DNA from: Plazaster borealis
Lineage: Eukaryota; Echinodermata; Asteroidea; Forcipulatida; Labidiasteridae
Assembly (NCBI GenBank): GCA_021014325.1
Contig: JAJGQC010000708.1
Location: forward strand, 103,501-167,500
DNA length: 64,000 nt
Direction of reading: 5' to 3'
Under the pieces are notes generated by a model. It saw only the letters and a list, made by a program, of their open reading frames with translations. It was not told the origin of the DNA and ran no database searches. Position numbers and translations under genes: made by a program. Shown here piece after piece: positions 12,601-26,800 of this stretch. Numbering within the stretch: position 1 is the stretch's first letter; each line of letters opens with the position of its first letter.

Positions 12601-15600
12601 CTGTCAGAGGATTGTACATGAATGAAATCTCTATCATTATTCACATTGCTGATTAATTCACACATCACAAACCCAGTCAAATCCAGTTTACTCTTGATAT
12701 CAAATGGCTTTGCAGAATTCCTTCACTCTACCATTGACATGTGTACATGTATAGAACATGAAAACAGAAACACAGTTGATCATGGTAAGAACAGTCTTAA
12801 CGTGGCTGTAATATTGTTACTTTGATGAGGTGGCTCATGAGGGGGATTATTGTCAAGTGCTAATCTCAGGTCTGGATTTCAACACAAAGACCACAGTGGA
12901 GTTTGTCTGAGCATATAAAACCTGACCAAGATTGAATGTGTTAGTGATATGCACAGAGGGTAATGAGTTCCATACAAATCAAGCATGTAAAGCAGGCTGA
13001 GGTCATGTTTATCCACCAAGTCAGCTTGCATTGCAACCACAGAAGAACATCAACTATTTGGTCTAGTAATCACTCATGGGAAAAGTGTAATGAAGAACAG
13101 AATGTTATTTGAATTCAGTTTGTCATGTTTCAATTAAATAAAAGAAATTCTGTATCATAAACCTGCTATTTGAGAACATACAGAGTGCTTAGCACCAGAC
13201 ATCACTAAGTCATATCACTTACCTCTGCAGCCAAGGAGCTCAATACGTAGGGATGGTCGGCCATTCCAGGCTGTTGGTCTGATGCGGATGTACCGTGCTT
13301 GAATAGGCTGCTTGAATATATTGGTAACTGGGGTGTTTCCATCAGTGTTGCCATTGAATGTCTGTCAATGAAACCAGAGGTGGACATGATAAGAAATAAA
13401 TGAATTAATAATAATTAATACTCAGATCATGAATAATGACTGTACAGCTTCATTGAAGTGTCTTTGTTTATATGGAATACATGTTGGGATGGAGGGTGTC
13501 TTTGCTGAATACTCTTACCTGTGGAGTAGAGGTCCCATTCACATACAGCCATGCATTATTATCAATGCTGTATTGTACCTGGTAATGTGTCACACACCGA
13601 TCAGAGTCTGGACTGCCCTGTGTGATGACACCCTCAATCTGCACAGGCTCTGTACCCATATCTACTTGAAGCCATGAATCCTCATATTGCCCATCAGCTG
13701 GGAACCAACAACGGTTCAGGTTCAGTCGTGCATTACTTGGCTGATACCATGAACTATACTGACTAGATGCTGTGATTCTAACATCAGGAATACTCCTCTC
13801 TTCCATTCCAAGTGCATGTCCACAATATCTACCAACTGAAACAAAACAAAACGCAATGGCCTTTAATTATATGAGGAACTAGGTGATTAATTTTTTTTCA
13901 AAACAACATTTAAAGAGGAAGGGAAATGACCAATTCGATTTTGTGTTGTACTCATTTTCCAATAGATAGAGTCCTCTAGATCATGTACATTACTTTTATA
14001 GACAAAACCCTAACTAACACTTCCTGGAAACACTAGAACATGTAAAGATCTTAAACATGTTGGTCCTCAAGAAGGAAAAACAAGTATTCAAATAAAGTTC
14101 TGCTATGAAACTGTCTCGATGCAAAGCTAAGTTTGCACCATGTTTATATAACAACATTCAGTATTTCTTCAGAGAATACATAAAATTAGTGCTGTTGGTC
14201 AGTGAATTGTCATCAATCTTAAAGAGGGGCTCCAAAGTAAACAAAAATAAAAACTTTTGTTGATGTGCTCATTTTTTGTGATGTACTCATTTTCCATTAG
14301 ATAGAGTCCTAATATGAATGGGGAAAAAATGACAAGTCTCTAACCTTGTTAAAATGGTATAAATTGCCATTGTATTTTATACCTTTCCAGTGCGAAATTT
14401 GTCAACATAAAAAAACATCCAATGATGCCACTTTGGTCTATACTTGCATCTGTGCATTTTTATACGGGATTAGTTGGTTCATTCCTGACTCTTTTAGAGA
14501 AAAATTTGAACATGACGTCATTGGATTTCATCAACAACTGGGTCTTTACATTCCAAGGAGAAATTTTGCATCAGTCAAAAGGTCAAATTCAGGGTCCTTT
14601 TTATTACTAGCTATCGAAAGTCAGGAATAAACCAAAACATCCCCATACAAAAATGTAGAGACCGATTTTTCTCAGAATGTCATCAAATGTTTTGGATGTT
14701 GACAAACTGTGCGGTGGAAAGTTATCAAATACATTGGCAATTTACACCATTTTAACGTGAGGTTTTAGAGACTTGTAATTTTTTCCCCACTCACATGAGG
14801 ACTCTATCTATTGGAAAATGAGTACATCACAAAAATTGAATTGGTCATTTATTCCCTTCCTCTTTAAGCCAAAAGTCAACTGATGTGGTTTAAATTGTAG
14901 TGTTTCATATTAAATTGATATCAAATAATAAACCACAAGGGAAACTGACTGGGTACATTTTAAATGATTTGGGTTGTTCAACCCTAAATCATTTTAAATT
15001 GAGTCACTGTTAAAATTGTCTCACATAAAGAATCAAAACATTCAATGCATATGGAAACATTGGTAGTATTTCATGAAAATATGTTTCAAACTTATTCAGC
15101 AATTAGATGGAGATAGTCCTCCTGGTCATGATTAATACAAGCAATTGTAGACATACCAGTTGGTTGTATACTCAAGTGCTCCATAGACAGGGTGTAGTCA
15201 ACAGGTCCGATGTGAAAGGGTGTCTCCATCAAATGACCAGTGATGTTACGTTCATTGGTGAGGTCCAGACGGATTGTCCAGTTCCCTTCAGTCAGATTAT
15301 GTAGAATCTCATTGCCAAGCCAGAACTCCCCATCCAATGACCCAAAGCCATCCTTGTAATCTGCCCAACTGCGGTTGAAATCGACTGATCCATCATAGCG
15401 CCGCTGGACCACCTAGAAAGAAATAAAGTTAGATCATATAATCTACTAGCATGTAGTGAAGATCAAATTTGAACATTAGTTTCAGATTTATCTTCAACAT
15501 TTGGTTAATTTTTCAAAACTCTGACAAGATAAAACAGTTGTTGTAGACCTCAGTATGAGTTATCAGGTACATTATGTTTAAATTATTGATGTCTTGGTAA

Positions 15601-18600
15601 CATGATGCAAAAACAGTCGTTCAAATAAAATAATCCAAAATTATCCCCCTATATGTACTTTTTACATCACTTGATAAAGCCCTCAATGCAGACAAACAAT
15701 CATGAGTTGTAAAAATGTTAAGCATCAGTTCTAGAACATGTAGGTCCTATGATTTCTTGTAGGAAATGTGGATTGTTGTTTTTCAGTACTTTTATTTACT
15801 ACAGAGATGTTTTCATCATACATTTTTAGATGCAAATCAATTTTAAAATTCTATATGACATGTCTACCTACTTAGGTAGTGCTCTCAAAAGACCCCCCCC
15901 CCCCAACGTCAGAGGTCGCTGCTGTCTGCCACACTCACCATTTTTGGAGTCAAGTTGCAAGTAAAAAGTTTGGTAAGCGTGTAAACGCCGAGTGGACACA
16001 AATTGTGCACTACATTTTATAAGCATGGGTACATTGCTTCCAAAAATGGGCAACCAAGGTTATTTTGATGATGGCGTTTGGTGAATTGGGTCAATACAGC
16101 CCCTACACCTAAATATGTACATTGACTTGATGTTAGGGAGCATCTCAAAAGTCGGGAACGTTCCCGTCAAAACGGAACGTTCCCATTTGAACGTTCCTTT
16201 TTCGGTGGACCGCGTCCGCAAGCCCCTTGGGACACAGCGGCATGATATTTTGACCATTCCCGTGGGAACGTTCCCACGGGAACGATCTGCCTGGACGTTC
16301 AATTGGGAACATTCGCACATTGTCTGCTTTGTCTCCGATTGCATGCATGTTTGTGTTTGCGCTCCATTGCCGGAGTTGCGTTGACTTCAAATAGTAAACG
16401 AACAACAACAACAGAAGGCAAGGTAGGTTCATAAAAAAATGTTTTTAACCAGTCTGAAACAATTCGACTACTTTTAAATATGTTGTCAATTTTGTTAAAA
16501 TAATAAAGTCGACAATGTTCGGTTACATGACTCACGCTCGCCACTATTTCCTCAAATCTGGACTACCTTTAATAAACGTTATTTCATAGTACAATAGGAG
16601 GATAATTATATTTTACATAATTTCCACACTTCATAGATGTAGTGTCATTTTAAACTGCAGTTAGAAGTGGTGACCAATGAATGAGATTGTTTTAAATTTG
16701 TTCATAAGTCTGGATAATCATGTATTTTAAGTCTGGGTAATCAGTTTTTATAGACATATCATCGTAGCATGTCCGACTTAAACCTTTCCTCCAAAGACTA
16801 CCCTTTAAATCAAAATAAACCTCATGTTTTGCATCCAACTATACAAATGTAAATCCCGATCCCTCTTCAAAAAGATTGTTGTGTATTCATAGTGTTAACT
16901 TTTTATCAAAGGGAAAACATCACTTACTGGGATTCACCAGCGAGACGCCATTTTGTTAGAAATTACACGTTCGCATACAGGCCGAGGTCCCAAATGGGTA
17001 AAGCTGTGCAACCGTCCCAATGGGAATGCGTATATTTCTTGCCTGGGAACATGCGGGAGCAGTGCCCGCGGTGGAACGTCCAAATGGGGATATGCCCGCG
17101 ATCCAGCAGGGACACGGAGTATGCCCGGCGGGACGGTGATGTGTTCTCATTTGGACGTTCCAAACAATCCGACTTTTGACACGCTCCCTTAAGTCTAGAG
17201 CCTTATGAGATGTCGTTCAGTCAGTGGTGGAGTCACATGAAATGGAGCACAAATATTGTGAAATAATTCAACATTTTCTGATGTACACTTTTAGGTGGTA
17301 TTGAGGGACAGACCTGAAAAGTGTATGGTTTTCACACTTGTGAAAATGTTGTAAATAAATGTCTGAGTGTCTATGATTCTGAATAAATAACAGATTCCTT
17401 CAAGAGCGGGGTATAATTTGATGTACTTACAATCCAGCCTGTATGCTTCGTCATATCACACAACACCTTTATTCCTTCATCATTCTGGTAGGAATAGATA
17501 GTGTAGATACCATCCTCTCTGTGACCAGCATCCAACAAAGCCTGACAGTCTGTCAATTTATCTGATGGATTAAACATAACAAATCATGTTATTATTGTTT
17601 CTTACCAACATTATTCATGTTAATACTATTGTGTGACTTTATATTTGAGACCTAATGCAATAAATGCTAATGGAAGTGTTAGCTAGGATGTTACCCATTA
17701 TCAGTTGTCCACAATTAAACATTGATTTTTTTATTCCTTTAGACAGGGAAAGTGAATGATTATCTACTGTACCTACAAATCCTTAGAAACTTTTCTTGTG
17801 ATTATGTTCATTGTGTTACAAGTGTTAGTTTATTTAGAAGAGAATGAAATTACCTTTCAAATAACTGACATTGTTGTACGATTTTTTTTTAAAACAAAAT
17901 TACAGCTTTGATGATGTAAACAAAAGTCAGATCATTTAGAAAGTTTGTTTTGTGTAAGAAGTGAACTTTTCTTATGTGGAAAATCACCACATACCTTTGG
18001 AAATAAAAAACCCAATGCCTCCTATGACATCCAGATATGTTCTTGACCTAAAACTCACAGTAAGTTCTTTCAAGTCATGGTATTCCCTGTGTCAAAACAC
18101 TTGTCACTATATGTGAAAGCACGCTCAGTTTCCATTACTACTGACATGGTATGGGAAAGAGACAATGCAGTCCTCACATTGGAATCCTTTGTATTGTTCC
18201 TCACATTTGTTTGTGCGCTTAGTCTATGGAGAGTGTTAAGTTAGAGGGACAAAGGAAAGTCCTCATATAGATAGCAATAAATTGACGTATGTATACACCA
18301 TGCATGACATACTTTGTACATGAAATACAATGTGTACACACACAAAACATTAAGATGTTGAGTCAACACATGGTTGCATGATGGGGATCGGACTTCCGAC
18401 ATTAGAATGTTTTGAAGTAGATAACATCATTTTTTCTACAGAGAACTTGCGCTAGTTGTTGACCGTCATAATCTTGAGTTTGTGCTCGATCTATGGCTGT
18501 TTTGTGCATTTCAATAACATGTGTCAAACTGTCTTATTTTGAGGGCAATGGAGGAGGATTTCAGGAGTAAACAGGCGTGGCAGTTGCATGGGGTTTAATG

Positions 18601-21272
18601 AATAATGGGTTATTTCACCCTTAGCTGAGAAGCACAAACAGTTTTACTTTCTCAATGCCCTGGGGGTGTCAAAGTCCTGGATACTCTAGACTGGACCATC
18701 CCACATATGGGATGGGGGGGTTTCTATTTATACAGTTGTGTAGCATTTTTTTTATGGGATGGAAAAAAACCAGCTGCCCATAGACTTCGTATTGGGGTGA
18801 AATCAGACCACACTGCCCACACATGATCCAACCCTCTGATAAAGTGGAATGATACAAGCCATTTGTTTTTTGTCTTATCTCCGATGTCTTATTGTCATCT
18901 TTTTAAACACTCTGAGCCAGCTATGCAGTTTCCAGTGTCCCCCCCCCCACCCACTAACAAATAAGGCTGCAAGTAATAATGTTGATGTCCTGGAGGATCG
19001 TGACCTCGGTTGACCGCAACCAACTAAGGAATAAAATTTGATTTTTTTCCCCTTTCAAAACGCAAACAATTTACTTACCTTATACAGGACAAGAACAAAT
19101 AATGAGAAACACAAGACAGTCTATTGTTTCAGGATGATTGTCTAGTGCTCCCAGTACTAAGTGTCATCAAAAGTAGCTTTTTTCTTACCTTGTTGCGTAG
19201 ACTGACATCGATTCCGTTTTGGTACCTGTTTCATGACTTGTGTCACCCAGTGTTGGCCAGGACTGAAGCCATCAGGTGGCGATCCAAAGTGATGAACTAT
19301 CATCTTACTCTCAGTCAATTCAAGGATAACTGGAAAATGAACAATGTCAAGTAATTGCAATGTTGGTATCAGTCGGAGCCCAAGAATCATTTGAAGTGTT
19401 TTTTATTGGTTGGTGTCACAAACTTGTGCAATACAGTCCTCTTTGAGTAATAAAAATGATTAATGTTTTGTAAACCAGGATGGTTTGGGGAATTGTTTAA
19501 TTGCTTATTTGAACAAGATGGTCGAAAGACACGGGCGCTTTAACGACCTGTTGTGACAAGATGTAAAGGTCAAAATGTTGCAAAAACTAATATAAAACAA
19601 GAATGGTGTGTTAACAAACACAAATCCCCCAGCTGAAATTACCTCATTCTTGAGTTATCGCTTAGACAAAATTTCTTTTGTTTTAGCCACAATTACCTTG
19701 ACATTTGACAAGGGGATCCAAAAACAATAGGCTTCTGGAGAATCGCAAGACCAATCCACACACCAACTTTGGAGTTGATATGCCAAGGCTTTCTTGAGTT
19801 ATCACTCGGACAACATTTATTTTGTTTTAGCCATAATGACCTTGACATTGTTTGTAGAGGATCCAAAAACAATAGGCTTCTGTGGGATCCCATAAGCAAT
19901 CCACACACCAAGTTTGGAGTTTATATACCAAGTCCTTCTTGAGTTATCACTTGGACAACATTTTTTTTGTTCTTAGCCATAATGACCTTTACATTTAACT
20001 TAGAGGGTCCAAAAACAATAGGCTTCTGGAGGATCTCGAGACCAATCCACACACCAACTTTGGAGTTGATATGCCAAGGCTTTCTTGAGTTATCACTCGG
20101 ACAACACTACTTTTGTTTTATCCATAATGACCTTGACATTGTTTGTATAGGATCCAAAAACAACAGGCTTCTGTGGGATCCCATAGGCAATCCGCACACC
20201 ATGTTTGGAGTTTATATACCAAGTCCTTCTTGAGTTATCACTTGGACAACATTTCTTTTGTTTTAGCCATAATGACCTTTACATTTAACTTAGAGGGTCC
20301 AAAAACAATAGGCTTCTGGAGGATCTCGAGACCAATCCACACACCAAGTTTGGAGTTGATATGCCAAGGCTTTTTTGAGTTATCACTTGGACAACATTTC
20401 TTTGGTTTTAGCCATAATGACCTTGACATTTTTTGTATGGGATCCAAAACCAATAGGCTTCTGTGGGATCCCAAGACCAATCCACACACCAAGTTTGGAG
20501 TTGATATGCCAAGTCCTTTTTGAGTAATCGCTCGGACAATGATTGCACACACACGCACACGCCCACACATAAAAAATATGGTTTTTGAGATTTAAACTTT
20601 TGAATTTTTCAACTTCCAGTTTGGACCAGAGGTCTAGATCGAATGGGGTCATGCTTTGTGTAGCAGTTGTTGAACGTTTGTTGAAAAATCTAACGTGTTG
20701 TTCATGAGGTGTTTTATTTTTTATACATTAAACTTTTGATTTATTGTAATTCGATCACTGATGACGTCATCATAATATCATCAAATTTGTGTTCACTTGA
20801 TATTTAAACTCAATTGTCTGATGAGTTTCAATGTTCAAATTTAAATTTCAAATTCAATTTAAATCTTGAGTTATGCCCCCAAAATGATTTTTTCAAAAAA
20901 CAAAAAACAAAGGCAAACTTTGACCTTCCGGTACGACCAGTACGACCGGAAGTAAAGGTCTTACGATTTTGGCATTAACTTTGCAAATGTTGCCCCAGTC
21001 TTGATTTGTCCGATGCCAAACTGTGACTATCATAGCTTCTAAATTCAAAGACATACAGAGAGTAGCAAATGGTCTTTTTTCAACTTTAAAAACCTTGTAA
21101 TTCGACACCTGATGACGTCATCATGACATCATGATTATTGTGCTGTCTTCCTATTGGGGTCTGTACCTACAGAAGGGTTTATGTATTTACAATAGACACA
21201 CAGTCCTTAGGCCAAATTTGGGTTTTTTTGAGTTGCCCTCCGCGACCGACCCAAAAATGCTGAAATCTCGGG

Positions 21273-21305
<33 letters not shown>

Positions 21306-23744
21306 CCGGCGTTATTTATTTGTTAATGAAACTTACACATTTTCTATGTTTATCCAAATAAAAACAAACTATTTTATTCCAAATGAGCTGAAAAAAGTTT
21401 GCAAAGCACAGATTTTAAAGTAAACATGCAGGAGATCGACATTTTGTGCCGCTAAACTCGCGATGCCACGCAATTTGCACATGACAAAGACTATACTGCA
21501 GACAGAATGCTGGTATACAGCCCAAATTCGGATAGGCAGGCGAACCGAGAAGCGGTTTCACTGGTACCCAACACGAAACCTCCAACACTTACTTTGAGAG
21601 CGAGTACCAGGTAGAATTGGCTGCTGACATCAAACGGTCATTTTTTGAACTTGGCCAGCTTTTTTGCAAGTATATAGAACGGATACTTCAAGAGAAAACA
21701 AATCACCGATACACTGCCCAATTACCCATGACTCAATCTACACGTCTTAAATCAAATGAACCATCACACGTTGTGCGTTGGCTTCGCATTGACACATGCG
21801 ACGGCGACGCAGTAGCAACATGGATGACTATACGGTGTCCATGGTTGCAAAAACTGCATCGCCAGAATTAGTTATTTTCAGTCGGGTGTCACGAATATCT
21901 TTAAACGGGTCCTTCGATGAACTGTTTGTTAAACATTTAGCAGAGCTGGATAGTGAAGAGCGCGAATTTATTTTGTTTGAAGTAGTGATTTCGTCGACCG
22001 CCCAAGGACCGTGGCAGTATGTAGACCTGCACGAATCTTTAACAGTCCTTCGTGACATGGGCAATAACAATAACAGACTAGAGATAGTGATTGTAACTAA
22101 CAATCACAGAGCTGTTCCGGTAATTTTTTTAATTTCTAGCTTTCCAAGCTACAAGAAATCACAAACCGATGTTACATGCTCAAAAGGTTTAAAACTGAAA
22201 ATAATTCAAAAATTGGCTGTGTAGTTGTTGAGATATTGTCCCACTTCCGGTTGACCCAGAAGTAAAGGTCAACATGGGGTCACGGTAATCCAAGGCTAAT
22301 TTTCTATGCCCAAGGAGTCTATAACTGATTTTTTTTGAAAATCGGTTGTGTAATTCTTGCGATTTGGTCCCACTTCCGGTTGACCCATCGGTAAAGGTCA
22401 AAATGAGGTCACGGTTACTCAAGGCTAATTTCCAATGCCCAAGGAGTCTATAACTGATTTTGTTTTGAAAATCGGGTGTGTAATTCTTGAGATATGGTCC
22501 CACTTCCGGTTGACCCGGAAGTCAAGGTCAAAATGGGGTCACGGTTACTTAAGGCTAATTTCCAATGCCCATGGAGTCTATAACTGAAAAGAAATTTAAA
22601 ATTGGCCATGTAATTCTTGAAATATGGTCTCACTTCCGGTTGACCCGGAAGTAAAGGTCAACCCGGGGTCACGATATCCGAAATCCAATCCCTGATGCTC
22701 AAAGGAACTACAACTGAAAAAAATTTGAAAATCGGTTGTGTAGTTCTTGAGATTTGGTCCCACTTCCGGTTGACCCGGAAGTAAAGGTCAACATGGGGTC
22801 ACGGTAACCGCAGGCTAATCTCCAATGCCCAAGGAGCCTATAACTGAAAAAGTTTGAAAATCGGCCGTGTACTTCTTGAGATAAGGTGCTGCAAAGATTA
22901 ACTCATTAAAGCTTTTAATTACCGTAATTTAACACCTGATGACGTCACAGTAAAAAAAAATGTGTTTTTCATACTAATAAATTTCATAAAGAACACGATG
23001 GTAAAAAAAAAAAAATCAATTTAACGCACTCACGAAAACCCTAAAGCTACGTAGGAGTTACATGTACATTTGTTGCTCATGTACAAATCGAATGGGCTGT
23101 GCAGAAAGCAATGGGTCCTCTACCGGTTAGGAATCGAATATCAAGGAAATCTCCAACGCCTTACCGTGATTGCGCAATCAAAATGGCTAGCCATGGTGAC
23201 CGATTTGACACTTAATCGTTAATTATCGTGGAAAAGATTGTACTTTGATTAGTTTTAGTGACCAGGAACATCTCTTATTAAAAGCCATTAACTTTTCAAA
23301 ACAGTTTATGTTACTAAGGAAACTAATTATTAATTTTAATTGAAAATATCGTTTTTTGGACTGTCAAAATATTTACACTTTCAGCGCCATGTGTTTTGTG
23401 CACAGATAGAAAACATGCCTACAACTGACGTCATGATGACGTGACGGAGAATGTTAGACTATGATAATTATCTACACTTCAAGACGAGTCCATAACTGGA
23501 AAAAAATAGAATCGGATGTATACTTATTGAGATATGATTAGAACAAGATTGACTAATTAAATATTCACACGGCTGTCACGTGAATAATTAATTAAGAATT
23601 TTAATCTAATTACATCTAAAATTTAAGTCAGGGCATAAGCTTTAATATGATATAGGATTTGTCAACTTTTGATAATTCTAAGAATGACATATGGTCTTCG
23701 AAAGAGACACAGGTTAAGTCAATACGATTTGAGGGAAAGAAAGA

Positions 23745-23829
<85 letters not shown>

Positions 23830-26800
23830 AAAAAATAAAAATCTGGACGATTTCAAAAGCTGTTCCGACTGAAAGTTCGGAACAGCTAATTATTCTTCCT
23901 GCATGGACAAACTGCTCCAGATATTCGGTGATATCTCTAAAAATTATCACCCTTTGAAATATGAAGTGTTTACAAGTTAGTTTTATTGTATACATGCATA
24001 CAAAAAGGAACCAATAAAGTGCCAGGGAAAAGTGTTTAAAATGTTGAAATAAAAATGTTAGAACATATGAAGTTGAATGAATGTTTCTTGTCTTTTCATT
24101 CTTTATTTGCTTCTGCACACTACTAGATCATTGTATGTTGAAAGACATTGTGTTTAGGATTAGTTCCAATGCATTTCAATCTTAAAATGACAGTTGAGGG
24201 GGAAAAAAAATTTAAAAAATAAATAAAAAATATCCGACCGACCGACCCCTTTAAATATTTCTACTGGAGGGCAACTCAACAATTTTTTTTTTGGGCCTTA
24301 TAATGTAAAAGTAATGGTACCAAGGTATACATTAATGGCTATCATGAAAACAATACCCCACCTCTGTAGTTTGTATTTCATATTATGACTCTGAAAAGTC
24401 ACCAAATAATTTGGGTGGTGATCAGGCTCAAAAATAAATACGCCAGTCCCAAGGGACAGTTTCAGCGTTGACTGATTTGTAAAAGGAATCTCCAATAGTA
24501 ATTCTAAGAGTTTTACCAAACAGCGCCCCCTGGCACCCCCCCCCCAAATGAACTGCGGCATGCCCGCCACATGACCTTCCTCTTTTCTCGAGCGTTAGTA
24601 TAGGACGCCAAAGACATCGAGGATAGTGGGGATGGAGGGGGGACGCTCTACAGGTAAGTATTCGCCCATAGACCCCAACCACCACTATGGGAAGGGGGAG
24701 GCATATGCTAGCATAGACTTGTGGACAAGTTGGTCAATTTCTTTCGCGGTGATAGCGACACGGCTCTCTTGCAACTATCTCGCAAGACTGCTTGTTCGCG
24801 CGAGACTTCTGCTCTCACCACTACGGTCCAATTTAACAACTTGTGAAACCCGATAGTTGTACATACATAGGTATTCATTTATGCACATTTGTACGTATAG
24901 TACATTAATACGGTTGGTGTGGCGGCCAATGAGACTGTCTGGACGCATCCATTTTATCTGAGGGTGGTAATAATTCAAGTACTGTGAATACACTGAATAT
25001 TTTGACTGAGTGCATTTTTAAAAGAGTTTTGTGCTGTTAACTGCTTCAATAATAGTTTTATCAATAATGTGTACTTAGCATGTATCAACATTTATTACAT
25101 ATCTCTTTAAAGGCATCGTATACGTTTTGTAATTGGAGCCTATTGTTTGTTTCAGACCTATATAGTTGTAGATATGTACCATAAAACTAACCTGAGAAAT
25201 ATTTTGAGATGTTGCCGAAAATTTGGAGCGGTTATGTCCACGCAGGAAGAATAATCTGCACACTCTGTCAGATTCAAATGTTTTGGGAAATAAAAAGCGA
25301 TATATTTGTCCATAACAGCAGTACTTCGAAGTGACAAGTTTCTCAAAATACATTATACTATCCAAAGCTGCTGTACTTCTTACCAAGTAAGTTTTTATTG
25401 CCATTAATTATCAGAGTCATTACCAAACGTGTACGATGCCTTTAGGATGTGTCCCTAGCCTCATTAACATGATTAAATAATACCTACGGTAAAAGTTTGC
25501 TCAGTCCGTCCAATCGGACATGTTTATGATTGTACGGATAATAACAATCTTGTTCATTGAAATTACAGAACAGCTTTGGGTCTCACATGTTTTCAATCAT
25601 GTGTAGGTTAACCTGGATGTGATGATCGATTCCATTTCTCCGTGGATGAATCCATATCCTCTGTACAAAATGTACTGTTAATATTCATTTATGCCCACAG
25701 TTTGAATATTTATAGATTTTACAAAACTGACCAATCAGATGCTTCCATACGAAATCGGCTGAAGAGCCCGTTAGCCATGCACAAACCGCTGTTGGGTTTC
25801 ACAAGTCGTTAAATGAGACCGTAGTTGCGAGAGCAGCTATAGTCTCGTGGGGGCCAGCAGTCTTGTGAGAACATAATCACGGACACAGTCAGAACGCTAT
25901 CATTGCTACACACTTTTAATGACTTGTCCACAAGGTCCACAAGTCTAAACTAATAGACTCAAACAAACAAGCAGTGATTCAAGTAATAATGTTTATCCAA
26001 GTCAATAATGGGCAATGTACTTGGTTTGGCAAGCCTTAGATGGTCAATCACTGGCGGCTGGTGAGTGGGTCACCACCTTGGAGGGGTCTAGTGCAAAGGT
26101 CGCTTGACGCGTGGCAGCAAAGGCTGACATTTAGGCCGAGATGGAGCTGAAGGCCTGCAAAAACTCGGCCCGAGAGATCGAGTTGTCCGCCCGGTGGCAT
26201 TTACCAAAGTGGGACTGACCAAGGATTCCCCGTGAAAAATCCAACAATACTTTGGATGAAAATTGGGGCACAGGGATAACAGAGCAACAGGTAAATTCTG
26301 AGGCTGTGGATAATATCTCGGGAGGAATGCCTGCTGTTGGCTAGCCCGGGAAACTGGTTAATAGCCCGTCCCGGCATCCTGTGGAGATTTACTCTCTGCC
26401 GGGGGGTGATCGAGCTGACTGAGCCATGAGAAGGAGGGTGAACAGAGACTCGACTCAGCGCCTCGTTCACCCTGTCCCTGGCAGGCCTTTTTTGCTTTCA
26501 CTCCGGCAGTAGTCGTTTGGTTCGTAGGACCCTTGCCAGGCCCGCCTTATGTTTGGACATCCCGCTAGTAGTGGCCAGGGAAGCGGACTGGCTTGAGAGA
26601 GCTACCCCGGCTGCGGAACTACCAGCACCCGTAGCCATTTGTGACTGCGGGTACCGAGTGGGGGACTGGTTAGGAAAGGTAGTCTTCCCAGAACAGTCCC
26701 CCGAAGACTCAGCCTAGCCCGGGTGGGGGGGGGGTGGTTCAAACCCTCAGTAACAACAGACAAAGACCTCGGCAAACATTTCATAATACTCAATACACAA

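Larger units (their letters stand above)
21210..24297 (+). mobile_element. 3.1-kb TIR element with TTA target duplication
   Basis: The ends are inverted (GGCCAAATTTGGGTTTTTTT and AAAAAAAATTTTTTTTTGGGCC-like), with GAGTTGCCCTCC close inside each end and CGACCGACCC near both. TTA flanks both sides (21207-21209 and 24298-24300). A 3-bp TTA duplication with GGCC-type ends is typical of PIF/Harbinger elements, but no Harbinger transposase is seen. The interior has a candidate coding exon, a five-unit tandem array and an AAT microsatellite. Confidence 0.6.

Noticed and set aside
23628..24118. Poly-tyrosine, poly-asparagine and poly-isoleucine frames
   Set aside because: Produced by the AAT microsatellite.
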